This document shows, one piece after another, positions 30,101-37,796 of a stretch of DNA of 64,000 nucleotides (positions are counted from its first letter, which is position 1; each line of letters begins with the position of its first letter). The stretch is from Bemisia tabaci (lineage: Eukaryota; Arthropoda; Insecta; Hemiptera; Aleyrodidae): contig NC_092801.1 of NCBI RefSeq assembly GCF_918797505.1, positions 31,448,487 through 31,512,486 of the forward strand, written 5' to 3'. Position numbers and translations under genes: made by a program. The notes beneath the pieces were generated by a model. It worked only from the letters and a program-made list of their open reading frames with translations, had not been told where the DNA came from and ran no database searches.

Positions 30101-32131
30101 AATTTTGCCCGACCCCTCGAATGGGCTCTGTCGACTGTGCGACGTACCTGAGGTTCAGTCTCCGGGTAATATTGTACGGGTACTCGCCAATCCAGCATCG
30201 GTCCTCCCTCCGAATATTTCCCGACGAAAAAATCGGACGCGTACTTGCAGAACGACGGGACAGAGGTCGTGCGGGACGGGGGTGGGGGCGGCAAAGAGGG
30301 CTCCGGCCCGCGGGGTGGCACCGAGCGAGAACGCCACCAATTCCAGTTATTACTCGACCCACGGCTCTCCAGCATCCGTCGCTCCAAGTTGGAAGTTTCC
30401 GAAGAGGTATCTTCTGTCTCGGAGATGCCCATCAATGTCAGGTACTCGTCGCCTGCGCATGGGAATCGGATAGAATCAAATGGGCCAGTCGTATCTAGAG
30501 TCCCTTTATACTGAGAGTCAAGACAATGTGAATCCATTTCTGATTGGTTCCCGTATTTTAAGCCTCCATAGTGTCATAAATGGGAATAAAGATTACAATT
30601 TCAGCGATTGCAAAGATTATACTGTAGAATGAACCGGAGAATAACGGGTTCGACAAGGAACAAACGGAATGAGAGAAGGAACGGAGAAAGGAATTTGAGA
30701 ATGAACCGATCAAAGATTACGAAAAACTGTCAATTTGTGTAATCTTTATTCCCATTTGTGACTCCATGAGGGGGTGTTGTCTTGACTCTCAGTATAAAGG
30801 GACTCTAGTCGTATCTATTGCCGGAATCACACGCTGAATTTGGCAGCTGAATATGGAAGTCAAGAGACATCGCTCAACGGCTGAAATTTCGCAAAGTCGA
30901 GTTATTTCTATCCATATTTGTACCAAATGTAATCGAATTGCTGAGACAAATCCAACATTATCCAATGGTCTCTGATAATCGGTCTCTGTTGTCTTCCACA
31001 TTCAAGCCACATTCAGCGTGTGATTCCGGCATCAGTCACCGGCTAATAGGGAAATCCGGCATTTTACAAAATACCTAAGCATATACGAAAAATATGCAGT
31101 AGAAGCATTTCAGTGTTTGAAATTTCCCTTTTGTCTAGACATTTTTCAAAATGCTTCGGCATTTATGAAATTGAGTAGGCATTTTTAAAAAAACCTTGGC
31201 AAATAAGCGAACTGAAATCCTTTTTGCTTAAGCATTTTGCAAATGTCAGGTTTTCGTATTAGCCTGAGACATCTACATCGAGAGGTTATAGGTAACTAGA
31301 GGAACTACCTCCTAGCACGAGAATAACATAATCTGATAAATGAGAGCTAAAAAATTGTGTTTTCATCCTCATTTCATTCCTTTTTTCTTTCGTTCAGCTC
31401 CTCCGGATATCACATTGCTGATTTCCTCGCTCGTTTTAGTTTTCTTGACAGAAACTAATTAGAGCACGTCTCCAGCCATTCTGCGAGATTCCCTTTGCTC
31501 GTAAAATTCGGCATATGTTGAGCATAGCAAATATAATTTTCTTGCTTATTTTCTCTCACACGGAAAAAATGTAAATGTTGATTCAGCATTTATATTGTTA
31601 AAAACATGTTCGACAAGTTTCAAATGCTGATTTTACATGTGGAGAAATGCTAACTTAACTACGCCCACTGTAAAACGAACAAATTCAGATGTTCTCTCAG
31701 CATTTTTATATTGTAAAATCAGCATTTGAAACCTGAAGGGATTTTTTTTAACAATTTAAATGCTAAATCAGCATTTAATTTTTTCGTGCAGTTGTATGTC
31801 TGTGTATAGGGTTGAAATTTCACCTACTTGTAAGATCCGTGTAAGGGCCGATTCCGAAAACGACGTTTCCTTTTCGTTCAGCCATGAGGTTTTCGATTAC
31901 AGCCAAGTTTTCCTTGAAGATCTCAAAACGTCTCTGTTCCTCTTGTAGTGAGCTGTATTTCTTCTCATACGCCTTCTTAAAGACTTCAAATTGTTCTCGT
32001 AAATTCATACTGTCTACATTTTCCTGGCATGCAAGAAGAAGACAACATAGTAACAAAACTGTTTTAAGCCGAAATAAAAGGAACACTTTTAAAAGTAAGA
32101 AGTTAATCCACGATAGAAAGACTGACTTCAA
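20986..32131 (-). CDS. Cathepsin L/F-like cysteine protease (peptidase C1A), seven exons, possibly decaying
   Basis: This gene was assembled by hand from seven minus-strand exons: 32131-31828, 30452-30148, 29100-28992, 24628-24378, 22601-22511, 21993-21948 and 21150-20986. Exons 1-6 join in consistent phase to 368 residues. A hydrophobic N-terminus (about 1-36) is followed by an I29 prodomain with an ERFNIN-type spacing (E64, R68, F72, N75, I79). A DWR mature start lies at 189-191, catalytic Cys213 in ACWAF, GCSGG at 249-253, His344 in LDHSVVIVG and Asn360 in WIVRNSS. The family degrades proteins in lysosomes or gut lumen after prodomain removal. Oddities are a long linker between prodomain and mature enzyme, Gly at the usual oxyanion Gln spacing, and NSS in place of NSW. 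The last intron breaks frame. Introns hold many mobile elements. The cathepsin family is certain; an active enzyme is not. Confidence 0.85.
21341..21400. repeat. MITE family L, one end only
   Basis: CTGCTAAGGGGAAACGCCGT, then AGGAACATTTAAGGGTTGCT, matches the left end of family L (14346, 18466). I could not find the partner end downstream. It lies in the last cathepsin intron. Confidence 0.6.
21948..21993 (-). CDS. Cathepsin exon 6: catalytic asparagine
   Basis: This tiny 46-bp exon lies between TTGGTTTCAG and TTCAG|GTATGC. Its first two bases complete Asp, giving GHYK-D-AWIVRNSSTKNGAF. That matches the family's YWIVKNSWGTxWGExGYF with the catalytic Asn kept. The following Trp is Ser, and about three residues of the WGTxWGE turn are missing. 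It ends in phase 2. Confidence 0.85.
22141..22262. mobile_element. MITE family G, copy 4 (partial), in cathepsin intron 5
   Basis: This is an inverted match of about 115 bp to the first part of 20721-20939. It starts from GCAATGCTTTTCCATGGCGC and ends GAAATACGTCCA. A second ATAAATACGTCCA follows 18 bp later. The other terminus is not apparent. Confidence 0.75.
22511..22601 (-). CDS. Cathepsin exon 5: catalytic histidine
   Basis: The acceptor is TTTCGTTTCAG and the donor AAAG|GTAACC, for 91 bp. The exon reads HYVSGVFDVPHCS, then KLDHSVVIVGHYK. This is the family's FYxSGVY...C...LDHAVLVVGYG with the catalytic His in LDH. The usual GYG is GHYK. It starts in phase 0 after ...EFQ and ends in phase 1, completing Asp with exon 6. 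Confidence 0.9.
23382..24206. mobile_element. Near-perfect 825-bp palindrome in cathepsin intron 4
   Basis: The left arm begins CAAAATTTGACTTTTTTTTT, then ACATGTTACCTTGATCGAC. The right arm ends with the exact complement. Pairing continues through CCGAGCAATGAAAGTTGCC and TGTTGCATGTGTGAGGAAT to GGGAGCAAATACATT against AATGTATTTGCTCCC, so the arms are about 385 bp with only a few percent mismatch. The loop is about 23770-23820. A third, partial copy of one arm follows at 24207-24290. It has no coding capacity. Transcribed with the gene, it would fold into a long hairpin. Confidence 0.95.
24378..24628 (-). CDS. Cathepsin exon 4: GCxGG block
   Basis: The exon opens after ATGTCGACAG and joins as SKQ-A-LLDC, the exact family context (LSEQxLVDC). 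It then reads SGCSGGNLEYALHYI, LPTSEAYPYEATDGEC and ARIASYDLV. It ends at APKEFQ|GTAAGA in phase 0. Each piece has a direct counterpart in cathepsins L and F: GCxGG, the GI..E..YPY turn with its disulfide Cys, and the segment before FQxYxSG. Element O copy 2 with its nested MITE C starts about 50 bp upstream of the acceptor. Confidence 0.9.
24681..25337. mobile_element. Element O, copy 2, interrupted by MITE C; TTAA flanks
   Basis: The left end GGTGATTCGATGGACGCTAT is flanked by TTAA (24677-24680). The right end ATAGCGTCCACCGAATCACC is flanked by TTAA (25338-25341). Subterminal blocks TTTTGCGTCAGAACGGCATG and CATGTCGTTTTGACACAAAA are complementary. A TTAA target again suggests a piggyBac-type MITE. 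MITE C copy 1 (24726-24953) sits inside it, so O inserted first. A related copy is at 54812-55227. Confidence 0.8.
24726..24953. mobile_element. MITE family C, copy 1 (nested in element O)
   Basis: The ends approximate CACTGGAAAAAA, then ACATTGGATCTAGAGTC, with the complementary GACTCTAGATCCAATGTG at the right. The arms include AATTCAATCAGATGTAAGC and GCTTGAATCTGATTGAATC. The core is CTCAAATTAAGAGGCTTGG. Six copies lie in the window (24726, 36652, 37568, 42924, 49080, 49734). Confidence 0.9.
25532..27831. mobile_element. 2.3-kb element with inverted ends in cathepsin intron 3
   Basis: The left end is CACGGAAAAAAAAGGACC, then GTCATTTTAA and CGTCGC. The right end is its complement (GCGACTGTTAAAATGACAGG, then CTTTTTTTTCCGTG). 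Inside, short motifs such as CTGTTA/TAACAG, CTGTC and CAGCGCTGCTGCT are scattered near both ends, as transposase-binding repeats often are. A GC-rich stretch at about 27030-27370 has no recognisable protein. ORFs at 26553-26876 and 27030-27356 (minus) lack family signatures. It is probably non-autonomous. Confidence 0.8.
27843..28031. repeat. Partial repeats: family R end and a 'gagaggtcggac' repeat
   Basis: TCTGGCAACATTGAAATGTA, then GTTACGTTCTGTCG, matches the ends of the element at 34109-34365. It is followed by ATCAAGTCAATGAGAGAGGT, then CGGACATGAAATTT. That repeat is found inverted at 28866-28975 and directly in the 250-bp tandem unit at 35801-36300. Confidence 0.65.
28031..28258. mobile_element. 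MITE family E
   Basis: The ends are ACACTGAAAAAATCAGTAGA and TACCAATCTTTTTTTTCAGTGT. The inner ACCATTCCTTCACGCTGT is mirrored by GTGAAGAAATGGT, and a second ACCATTCCTTCACGCTGTG lies inside. A TTCTGCC/GGCAGAA pair marks the centre. A solo end recurs at 28800-28836. Confidence 0.8.
28258..28390. repeat. Dispersed repeat with conserved core, inverted copy
   Basis: Read on the minus strand this is AATGGATCTGTTGCACGC, then AAGAGGTACAG. It continues into GCTCAAAAATCACGTGG and AGCGCGTAATCTGCG, aligning with 10980-11125. Confidence 0.7.
28495..28835. repeat. Inverted repeat around GACAGCACATTTTCGG
   Basis: CCGAAAATGTGCTGTCTGT, then CACGC, at about 28667-28690 pairs with GCGTAACAGACAGCACATTT at 28700. 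Outer arms (GTAACGCTTTC / GAAAAGCGTTATAA and CTACTTCTCAATT / AATTGAAAAGTAG) extend the pairing to about 28605-28790. A third copy of the core (GTAACAGACAACACATTTTT) is at 28516. Confidence 0.75.
28992..29100 (-). CDS. Cathepsin exon 3: catalytic cysteine
   Basis: This 109-bp exon lies between TTGTTTGCAG and CAAG|GTGAGT. It encodes NLPGRECKACWAF, then AAADAIAIELA, then CKIVPLSKQ. C22 and C25 (papain numbering) and the following Trp are kept. Papain-type enzymes read QGxCGSCW. Here the position of the oxyanion-hole Gln is Gly, and GS before the Cys is KA. LSKQ matches the family's LSEQ. It starts in phase 0 and ends in phase 1, joining exon 4 as LSKQ-A-LLDC. Confidence 0.9.
29701..30082. mobile_element. 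Foldback element D with internal 23-bp repeats
   Basis: The ends are ACACGGAGAAAAAAAATTCG and CGAAAATTTTTTCTCCGTGT. The arms continue with GACCCGAAGTTTAGGTCATA / TATGACCTAAACTTCGGGTC and ATCACACATCTGAAACTTCA / its mirror. The centre holds three to four copies of TTTTCACATCCGAAAAACTTC. It lies 65 bp beyond the exon 2 donor of the cathepsin gene. Confidence 0.9.
30148..30452 (-). CDS. Cathepsin exon 2: linker and start of mature enzyme
   Basis: The acceptor is CATGCGCAG and the first two bases complete a Ser codon, giving DLT-S-DEYLTLMG, which fits the end of the I29 domain. Then follow about 80 residues rich in Ser, Arg and Pro, including PSLPPPPPSR, before PMLDWR, the conserved N-terminus of mature papain-like enzymes. 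The donor is CAG|GTACGT (phase 0). The usual gap from DLT to DWR is about 35-40 residues, so the linker is roughly doubled. MITE H lies 43 bp upstream of the acceptor and foldback element D about 65 bp beyond the donor. The exon is GC-rich and open in several frames. Confidence 0.8.
30495..30808. mobile_element. MITE family H with 6-bp target duplication
   Basis: The ends are CTAGAGTCCCTTTATACTGA and TCAGTATAAAGGGACTCTAG, perfectly complementary over more than 25 bases. They are flanked by TCGTAT on both sides (30489-30494 and 30809-30814), a probable target duplication. The inner arms AAAGATTACAATTTC / AATTTGTGTAATCTTT pair loosely. It sits 43 bp upstream of cathepsin exon 2. Confidence 0.9.
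30819..31031. mobile_element. Inverted-repeat MITE (family I)
   Basis: TGCCGGAATCACACGCTGAA, then TTTGGC, is mirrored by TTCAGCGTGTGATTCCGGCA. The inner pairing is weaker (GAAGTCAAGAGAC / GGTCTCTGTTGTC). It is 213 bp, non-coding, and lies directly beside MITE H in cathepsin intron 1. Confidence 0.85.
31032..31558. other. AT-rich intron sequence, no gene
   Basis: This is part of cathepsin intron 1. Words such as GGCATTT and AAGCATTT recur at irregular spacing between 31050 and 31250. I see no other structure. Confidence 0.5.
31559..31789. mobile_element. MITE family J
   Basis: The ends are CACGGAAAAAATGTAAATGT and GCATTTAATTTTTTCGTG. The inner arms are TTGATTCAGCATTTA / TAAATGCTAAATCAGC and GTTTCAAATGCTGATTTTAC / TAAAATCAGCATTTGAAAC. 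The whole interior is built of CAGCATTT motifs. It lies 39 bp downstream of the exon 1 donor. Confidence 0.85.
31828..32131 (-). CDS. Cathepsin exon 1: signal peptide and I29 prodomain
   Basis: This exon encodes residues 1-101. The Met at 32131 opens a frame with a hydrophobic stretch (FLLLKVFLLF, then VLLLCCLLLAC) that would serve as a long signal peptide. A shorter leader starting in an upstream exon and joining at the AAACAG at about 32067 is possible. The prodomain follows: REQFEVFKKAYEKKY, then ExxxRxxxFxxNxxxI, with Met where the last Asn of ERFNIN is expected. GIGPYTD corresponds to the GNFD motif with Asn to Gly and Phe to Tyr changes. The exon ends in phase 1 at A|GTAGG, after DLT. 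Confidence 0.8.
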
Positions 32132-32184
32132 AATTGCCTTGACTGGATGTATTCTTGAGAGTTCCTTACATGTCCCTAAACCCT

Positions 32185-32590
32185 GTAAGTTTCAAGGAGC
32201 GGTTGATTTTTTTAATTTTAAAGATTGTTTAGATCACCCCTTCTAAAACCCAAATCAGGAGGCTAATAAGTGTTCATGCTGACTGAAATGTAATGGTCCA
32301 ACATATTTCAAAACGATAACTGGGGAACATTGAAGGCGCCATAGTTTTCTTTATGACATCGTCTTGGCGCAACTATTCGTGCTCTAAGGATGTACGCGTT
32401 GCATACCCAAATAATTGAAGGCGCCCAAGTTTTCTCGTTGATAACACTTGGATGCAACTTATCGTGCTCAAAGGATGACTGCGTTGCATTTTTCGCGTAC
32501 AGAAAACGTTGTGGACACTCTGGACGTTTTAATGAAAACGCCTGGGTAAAATTTTGCACAGCCGTGGTAACCGTGTTTTGACGGTGTCAG
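32185..32590. repeat. Segment homologous to 20065-20425 (upstream flank of the cathepsin gene)
   Basis: See the partner copy at 20065-20425. It contains GGCGCCATAGTTTTC..., CAACTATTCGTGCTCTAAGG and GCATACCCAAATAATTGAAG, then GCGCC. The GGCGCC-bounded core of about 90 bp may itself be a small palindromic repeat. Confidence 0.65.
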
Positions 32591-32716
32591 CTTGAAGATC
32601 AGCAAAAAATAATAAGATCAGCGCGTACACCGTGTTTTTACGTCCAGTGTCACTGAAGACGTCCTTAAAGAAGTGCAGCGTAGTTAGCACCCGTGGCGGT
32701 GCATCCCATGCTGTAG

Positions 32717-32905
32717 TGTGACATGCTCTGCGATTTATCTATTGATCTGCTATTTAGACCCATGGAAAAGAATCGATCGAAACGAAATCGTCTTAAAAAT
32801 TGGACAGGAAATATTCACAACTTTTCTTGAAAATTCATGATTTTTCGAAGGAAATTTGGCAACGACTGATGACTGATACGCGGTTCTTTCTTACTACGGC
32901 AGTAC
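32717..32905. repeat. Half copy of MITE A, then one end of MITE L
   Basis: AGTGTGACATGCTCTGCGAT, then TTATCTATTGATCTGC, matches one arm of MITE A at 32717-32780. At 32838-32905, AAGGAAATTTGGCAACGAC, then ATACGCGGTTCTTTCTTA, matches the right end of family L. Confidence 0.55.
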
Positions 32906-32929
32906 TGATCGTTTTTGATAGAAGAATTT

Positions 32930-33440
32930 CACTTTTTATCGCCATTTTGTACTCACAAGAGTCCGAGAGCTATCACCGAAAACCCGTTTCCTCAGATTAC
33001 TCAATTAACTTTTGAGGTTAAGTTTACATGGTTAACCAATCGATATCGATACAATCACACCTGTTTGATGTATCGAATACGATCTATTGACGAAGAAACT
33101 GCATTCCTACCTTAATGATCTTCTCGACTGTTTACGGCAGTACGGATCGTATTTGATAGTATCAATGTATCGTTTGGTCCAGAACAATAAAACATAACCT
33201 CAGATACAAATTTTAGGATTTAAGTTAGAATAGCGGAAAATGAGAAAATTCCTAAGAATATCACTTTTCATTGCCATATTGTACTTACAGGAATCTGAGA
33301 GCTACTATTGAAAACCCGTTTCCTGAGATTACTCAATTAATTTTTGAGGCTAAATTTACATGCTAAACCAATCGATATCGATACAATTACACCTGTTTGA
33401 TGTATCGTATACGTAACTGCATTCCTACCTTGATGACCAT
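32930..33440. repeat. Diverged tandem duplication, about 335-bp period
   Basis: ACCCGTTTCCTCAGATTACT, ACCAATCGATATCGATACAA and CACACCTGTTTGATGTATCG occur at 32980-33085 and again at 33310-33415 with 1-2 changes per block. No coding is visible. Confidence 0.8.
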
Positions 33441-33608
33441 CTCGGCCATTTTTTTCCAGCTTCTGAGTGATCCCCAAAAAGACTTCTGAATACAGGTCTG
33501 GGTTGTAAATCGGTGCAGATCTCCAAAGTTGAATCTGCAAGCGCATAATTTGTCTGTGGTGCACACTCCTCGAGTCCAGGGGACGTTAAACAGAGGGACC
33601 TTCCCCCA

Positions 33609-34108
33609 NNNNNNNNNNNNNNNNNNNNNNNNNNNNNNNNNNNNNNNNNNNNNNNNNNNNNNNNNNNNNNNNNNNNNNNNNNNNNNNNNNNNNNNNNNNN
33701 NNNNNNNNNNNNNNNNNNNNNNNNNNNNNNNNNNNNNNNNNNNNNNNNNNNNNNNNNNNNNNNNNNNNNNNNNNNNNNNNNNNNNNNNNNNNNNNNNNNN
33801 NNNNNNNNNNNNNNNNNNNNNNNNNNNNNNNNNNNNNNNNNNNNNNNNNNNNNNNNNNNNNNNNNNNNNNNNNNNNNNNNNNNNNNNNNNNNNNNNNNNN
33901 NNNNNNNNNNNNNNNNNNNNNNNNNNNNNNNNNNNNNNNNNNNNNNNNNNNNNNNNNNNNNNNNNNNNNNNNNNNNNNNNNNNNNNNNNNNNNNNNNNNN
34001 NNNNNNNNNNNNNNNNNNNNNNNNNNNNNNNNNNNNNNNNNNNNNNNNNNNNNNNNNNNNNNNNNNNNNNNNNNNNNNNNNNNNNNNNNNNNNNNNNNNN
34101 NNNNNNNN
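33609..34108. other. Assembly gap (500 N)
   Basis: Exactly 500 N bases. ORFs crossing it are artefacts. Confidence 1.
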
Positions 34109-34365
34109 TTCGTAGTTTCCGTCACGAAAGAACGTAACTCCAATTCAATGTTGCCAAATTTATCCTCGCATATTGCATATTAACTAGGAGAATCTTGGAC
34201 ATTCCTGACTGATAAATTCAAGGATTTTTCCTCCGGTTCAAGGCAAAAATCAGGAAAATTTTTAACCGAAATTGCACGTGTACCTAATAGTAAAGGAAGT
34301 AATTGTTTGAATCAATTTGGCAACATTGGAATGGAGTTACGTACCTTCGTCCGGGAGACGGCGAA
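34109..34365. mobile_element. MITE family R, abutting the gap
   Basis: TTCGTAGTTTCCGTCACGAA, then GAACGTAACTCCAATTCAAT, is mirrored by CATTGGAATGGAGTTACGTA, then CGTCCGGGAGACGGCGAA. CAATGTTGCCAAATT pairs with AATTTGGCAACATTG. The left end touches the gap, so it may be incomplete. Confidence 0.8.
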
Positions 34366-35252
34366 TTTCATGAAGTTAAGGCTGTTCGGGAGGAAGGGGG
34401 GGGGGGGGCTTGGGATCCACGTAGAAACGTGCGAAACCATAATTCGACTCATTTTTATGTTACTGATTGTGAGTTTCAGTAGCACCAGGAATTTTGAGTA
34501 GACTAAAAGTTATCAAGAATAAAGTTTTTATTGAGACACCCCAGTCTCCATTCCTTTTGCTTGATTCTATTGAGTTTACAACCGTTGGATTAAAGCTATC
34601 AGAAGCAAAAACGCATATTTCCATCACTTATTTTCGCCTCTTTGCTGTCCCTACGACGTAAGGGCGTATCTCAATTTGCACGTGAACCCTGTTCTACATG
34701 TAAGTCCATGCGTTGTGGGTCTCATGCAGAAATCGAGGTACGCGATCAAGTCAGAGAGGCGAAGATTTTTACACTCGCCGTCAAAGTTTCGTTCTAACCC
34801 AAAAGCACCTCACTTCGGCACTTTTAGCCATTAACTAACCATGAGCTTAATCCATTCAGAAAGCTACGATTAAAATAAATTACATACCGATCAGCACTCA
34901 GCAGTAGACAGCTCAATGGAGACGATTCTGAAAAGGAAGCAAAAGAAAATGTTACTATCTAAACCAAGGCACCGAAAATTCTTGCAAAAGTAAAATTTTG
35001 TGCAGGGATGAGTAGAGGTAAAGTGTGCTACAGACTGGTTGCGGGAAATGCACCACTGCACTCAGAAAAATTTGATTCACTATTACAAGAAACCGATTTT
35101 TTGATAGTTTTCCGCTGTATTTAGGAAAATACTATCGTTGCATCATGGGATCTATTCATTGCGCTAAGCAGGGGCGCAGAGACTTCTTAGCCTTCCCATT
35201 TTATAAATGTGTCTCCTCTCTGTAAAAACCACTTTTTCCACATAATTTCACC
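34366..35252. other. No recognisable gene
   Basis: A GGGG-run lies at about 34399. The rest is AT-rich, with only short ORFs lacking family signatures and no clear inverted repeat. Confidence 0.5.
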
Positions 35253-35418
35253 ATTGGCGGATCTAGCAATTTGGCAACACTGGATTTCCTTCATTTAAAC
35301 CTATGAAAATGTATCGATTCTTAGAGGGGCGAGGTACTCTGATGAGAATCGATCATTTACTTAGCATAGGTTTAAATGGAGGAAATTCGGTGTTGCCAAA
35401 CTGCTGGATCCGCCTCTG
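35253..35418. mobile_element. MITE family B, copy 3
   Basis: TTGGCGGATCTAGCAATTTG, then GCAACACTGG, is mirrored by GGTGTTGCCAAACTGCTGGA, then TCCGCCTCTG. The inner arms are CATTTAAACCTATGAAAATG and ATAGGTTTAAATGGAGG. This is the best-preserved B copy. Confidence 0.85.
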
Positions 35419-35616
35419 AATTTCACGGAAATGACTTTTCCCCGCTCTGCACATACGAATTTCCGCGATTTTGCGAAAAACACGTGATTTTTACCGCAGC
35501 TGTTTTGCAAAAAAAAAAAAAAATCGCGATTACAATGGCTTTCCAATTTGAAAACGGTGCTTTCAGAACCTTCCCATTTTAACACGCGACCTATCGCGGA
35601 CCCGATCCACCCGGTC

Positions 35617-35776
35617 CAGTGGCGTGCTTTGCGATGTATCGATTGTTCTGCCATTTAAACCTATGGTAAAGAATCGATTATTAAGGCGTTCGCTGCGAAC
35701 ACCCTAATTATCGATCCTTCTCCATAGGTTGAAATGGCATAACAATCGATAAATCGCAAAGCACGCCACGCCACTG
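35617..35776. mobile_element. MITE family A, copy 4
   Basis: It runs from CAGTGGCGTGCTTTGCGATG to CACGCCACGCCACTG with the centre GGCGTTCGCTGCGAACACC. The arms are CATTTAAACCTATGG and CCATAGGTTGAAATGG. Confidence 0.9.
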
Positions 35777-35800
35777 ACCCAGTCACGAGGTTTAGAATTT

Positions 35801-36300
35801 TTTGCACCCCTAAAAGCCCTGAAAGTATGACTTGGCAGCGAACAGTGAATCGAGTCAATAGGAGAGGTCGGACAAACTTCGGAATCTTTAAGCGTACAAC
35901 TCCGTTAGATCAAAACTTTGAGACTTTAAGGGTGGTTCCATTAGTTTCCTCGTACAATTTTCTTCTAGACACACCCCTTAAAATTTAAAATGTGACAAAT
36001 TAGACATCAAAAATTACAGTTTTAGACAAAAATTTCATGACCGCCCCTTTTTTGCACCCCTAAAAGCCCTGAAAGTATGACTTGGCAGCGAACAGAGAAT
36101 CGAGTCAATAAGAGAGGTCAGACAAAATTTGGAAACTTTAAGCGTACAACTCCGTTAGATCAAAACTTTGAGACTTTAAGAGTGGTTCCATTAGTTTCCT
36201 CGTAAAATTTTCTTCTAGAGACACCCCTTAAAATTTAAAATGTGACGAATTAGACATCAAAATTTGCAGTTTTAGACAAAAATTTCATGTCCGCCCCTTC
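35801..36300. repeat. Two-copy tandem duplication, 250-bp unit
   Basis: TTTGCACCCCTAAAAGCCCT starts each unit (35801 and 36051). The units differ at only a handful of positions, so the duplication is recent. Each contains CGAGTCAATAGGAGAGGTC, a repeat motif also found in cathepsin introns 2 and 3. Confidence 0.95.
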
Positions 36301-36651
36301 TGATTGTCTCGATCTACTGTGTGATATTACGCGAATTATACATCGATGCGAGCAAAATATTCATAAACATCACTAACTTGAGTTGTGCGAAAAGCTAAGA
36401 TTTTCCTTCAATTTCCTTTGATGCCACATACCTACGAAGGAGTCTAAATGTGCTTGCGGGAATCGCCACAACCGCATTGGCAACGGGAACAACTAGTCAA
36501 ATTAAAATTCCCTAACTTTTTATCGAAATTCCCTGTCATTCCCTAATTTCTCCCCGTGTTTACGAATTTCCTGACAGTGCTTGGTTTCACAGATTTTCGC
36601 ATCCGCATTCTTTACAAAATCGCTGAAAAATTGCTAGTTTCCGCGATACTG

Positions 36652-36900
36652 CACTGGAAAAAAAAAAAAAAAAAAAAAAAAAAAAACACACATTGGATCT
36701 AGAGTCCAGACTCTTGAAAACATTGACGAGAAAAAATACTCTTGATTCAATCAGATTGAAGCTTAAATCAAAAGGAAATCCGCTCAAATTAAGAGGCTTG
36801 GTTCTTGATTTAAGCTTAAATCTGATTGAATCAAGAGTATTTTTTCTTGTCGATGTTTTTAAGAGTCTGGACTCTAGATCCAATGTGGTTTTTTCCAGTG
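36652..36900. mobile_element. MITE family C, copy 2
   Basis: It runs from CACTGG plus an A-run of about 28 to GGTTTTTTCCAGTG. Both GATTCAATCAGATTGAAGC and AAATCTGATTGAATCAAGAG are present. The long A-run at one end is an expansion of the family's normal A6-A9. Confidence 0.9.
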
Positions 36901-37567
36901 TGGGATGAAAACCGAGTGTTTCCTTGTAATTATAAGAATCTGGTGAAAAAATCGTATACTACTCGCAATGTTGCGGTGAAAATCGGGTGATCTCTCACTT
37001 TTTACAAAACCGCTGCACAAATTTAATGATAAGTGTCGGGCGGTGTTATGCTCGCCTCGTTAAATGAGGAAATCAAGCGCACAACTTTTCAAACTCCGGA
37101 GTAGGTATGTGGTATTCCGCGAAATTGAAGGAAAATCTCAGTTTAATGGCTGTCTCAAATTACTGAAGTTTTCACATACTACAGTTCTGCTATCCAAACC
37201 GCGTATTTTCCGCAAGCCCGACACATCTCATCTCGTGCCCTGGTACCAGCTTTTGAGCCTGGGCCCCATGACTGCCGAACCCCACCCCCCTCCCCTCCCC
37301 CTCCCCCTCCCCCTTTACCGCAAGAAAAACAATCTGTATTATCATGAAAATTAACATTGTTAGAATAAAAATATAAATTAAATAAATGCTCATTGCATTT
37401 CAGGAGATTAAAAATATCATTCTATACTAAAAAATCTTAAAAAAATATATAAATCTTCTGAGAAGTAAAAAGAGTTCTACACTTCCAGCGTGTTTTTGAA
37501 AATGTATTCACCTTTTGCGAAATTATCGGGGGGAAATGTTCCCTTTTTCCTTACAAGACGAGACAAT
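36901..37567. other. No gene; CCCCTC simple repeat at about 37281-37312
   Basis: A (CTCCCC)n tract is the only structure seen. ORFs on either side derive from it or are short. Confidence 0.5.
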
Positions 37568-37796
37568 CACTGGAAAAAAATCACATTGGATCTAGATTCC
37601 AGACTCTTGAAAACATTGACAAGAAAAAATACTCTTGATTCAATCGGATTTTTGCTTGAATCAAAACGAAATCTGCATTAAGAGGCTTGGTTCTTGATTT
37701 AAGCTAGATTCTGATTGAATCAAGAGTACTTTTTCCTATCGATTTTTTTAAGAGTCTAGACTCTAGATCCAAAGTGTTTTTTTTTTTTTTCTAGTA
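37568..37796. mobile_element. MITE family C, copy 3
   Basis: CACTGGAAAAAAATCACATT, then GGATCTAGATTCCAGACTC, is mirrored by GAGTCTAGACTCTAGATCC. The centre has TGCATTAAGAGGCTTGG. Confidence 0.9.

Noticed and set aside
30105..30514. Plus-strand ORFs of 89-125 residues opposite cathepsin exon 2
   Set aside because: They are shadows of the GC-rich exon. The minus-strand frame has the family motif DWR and correct splice phases.
33529..34143. Long ORFs across 33609-34108 and, likewise, across 56106-56605
   Set aside because: Both are made of N bases in assembly gaps.
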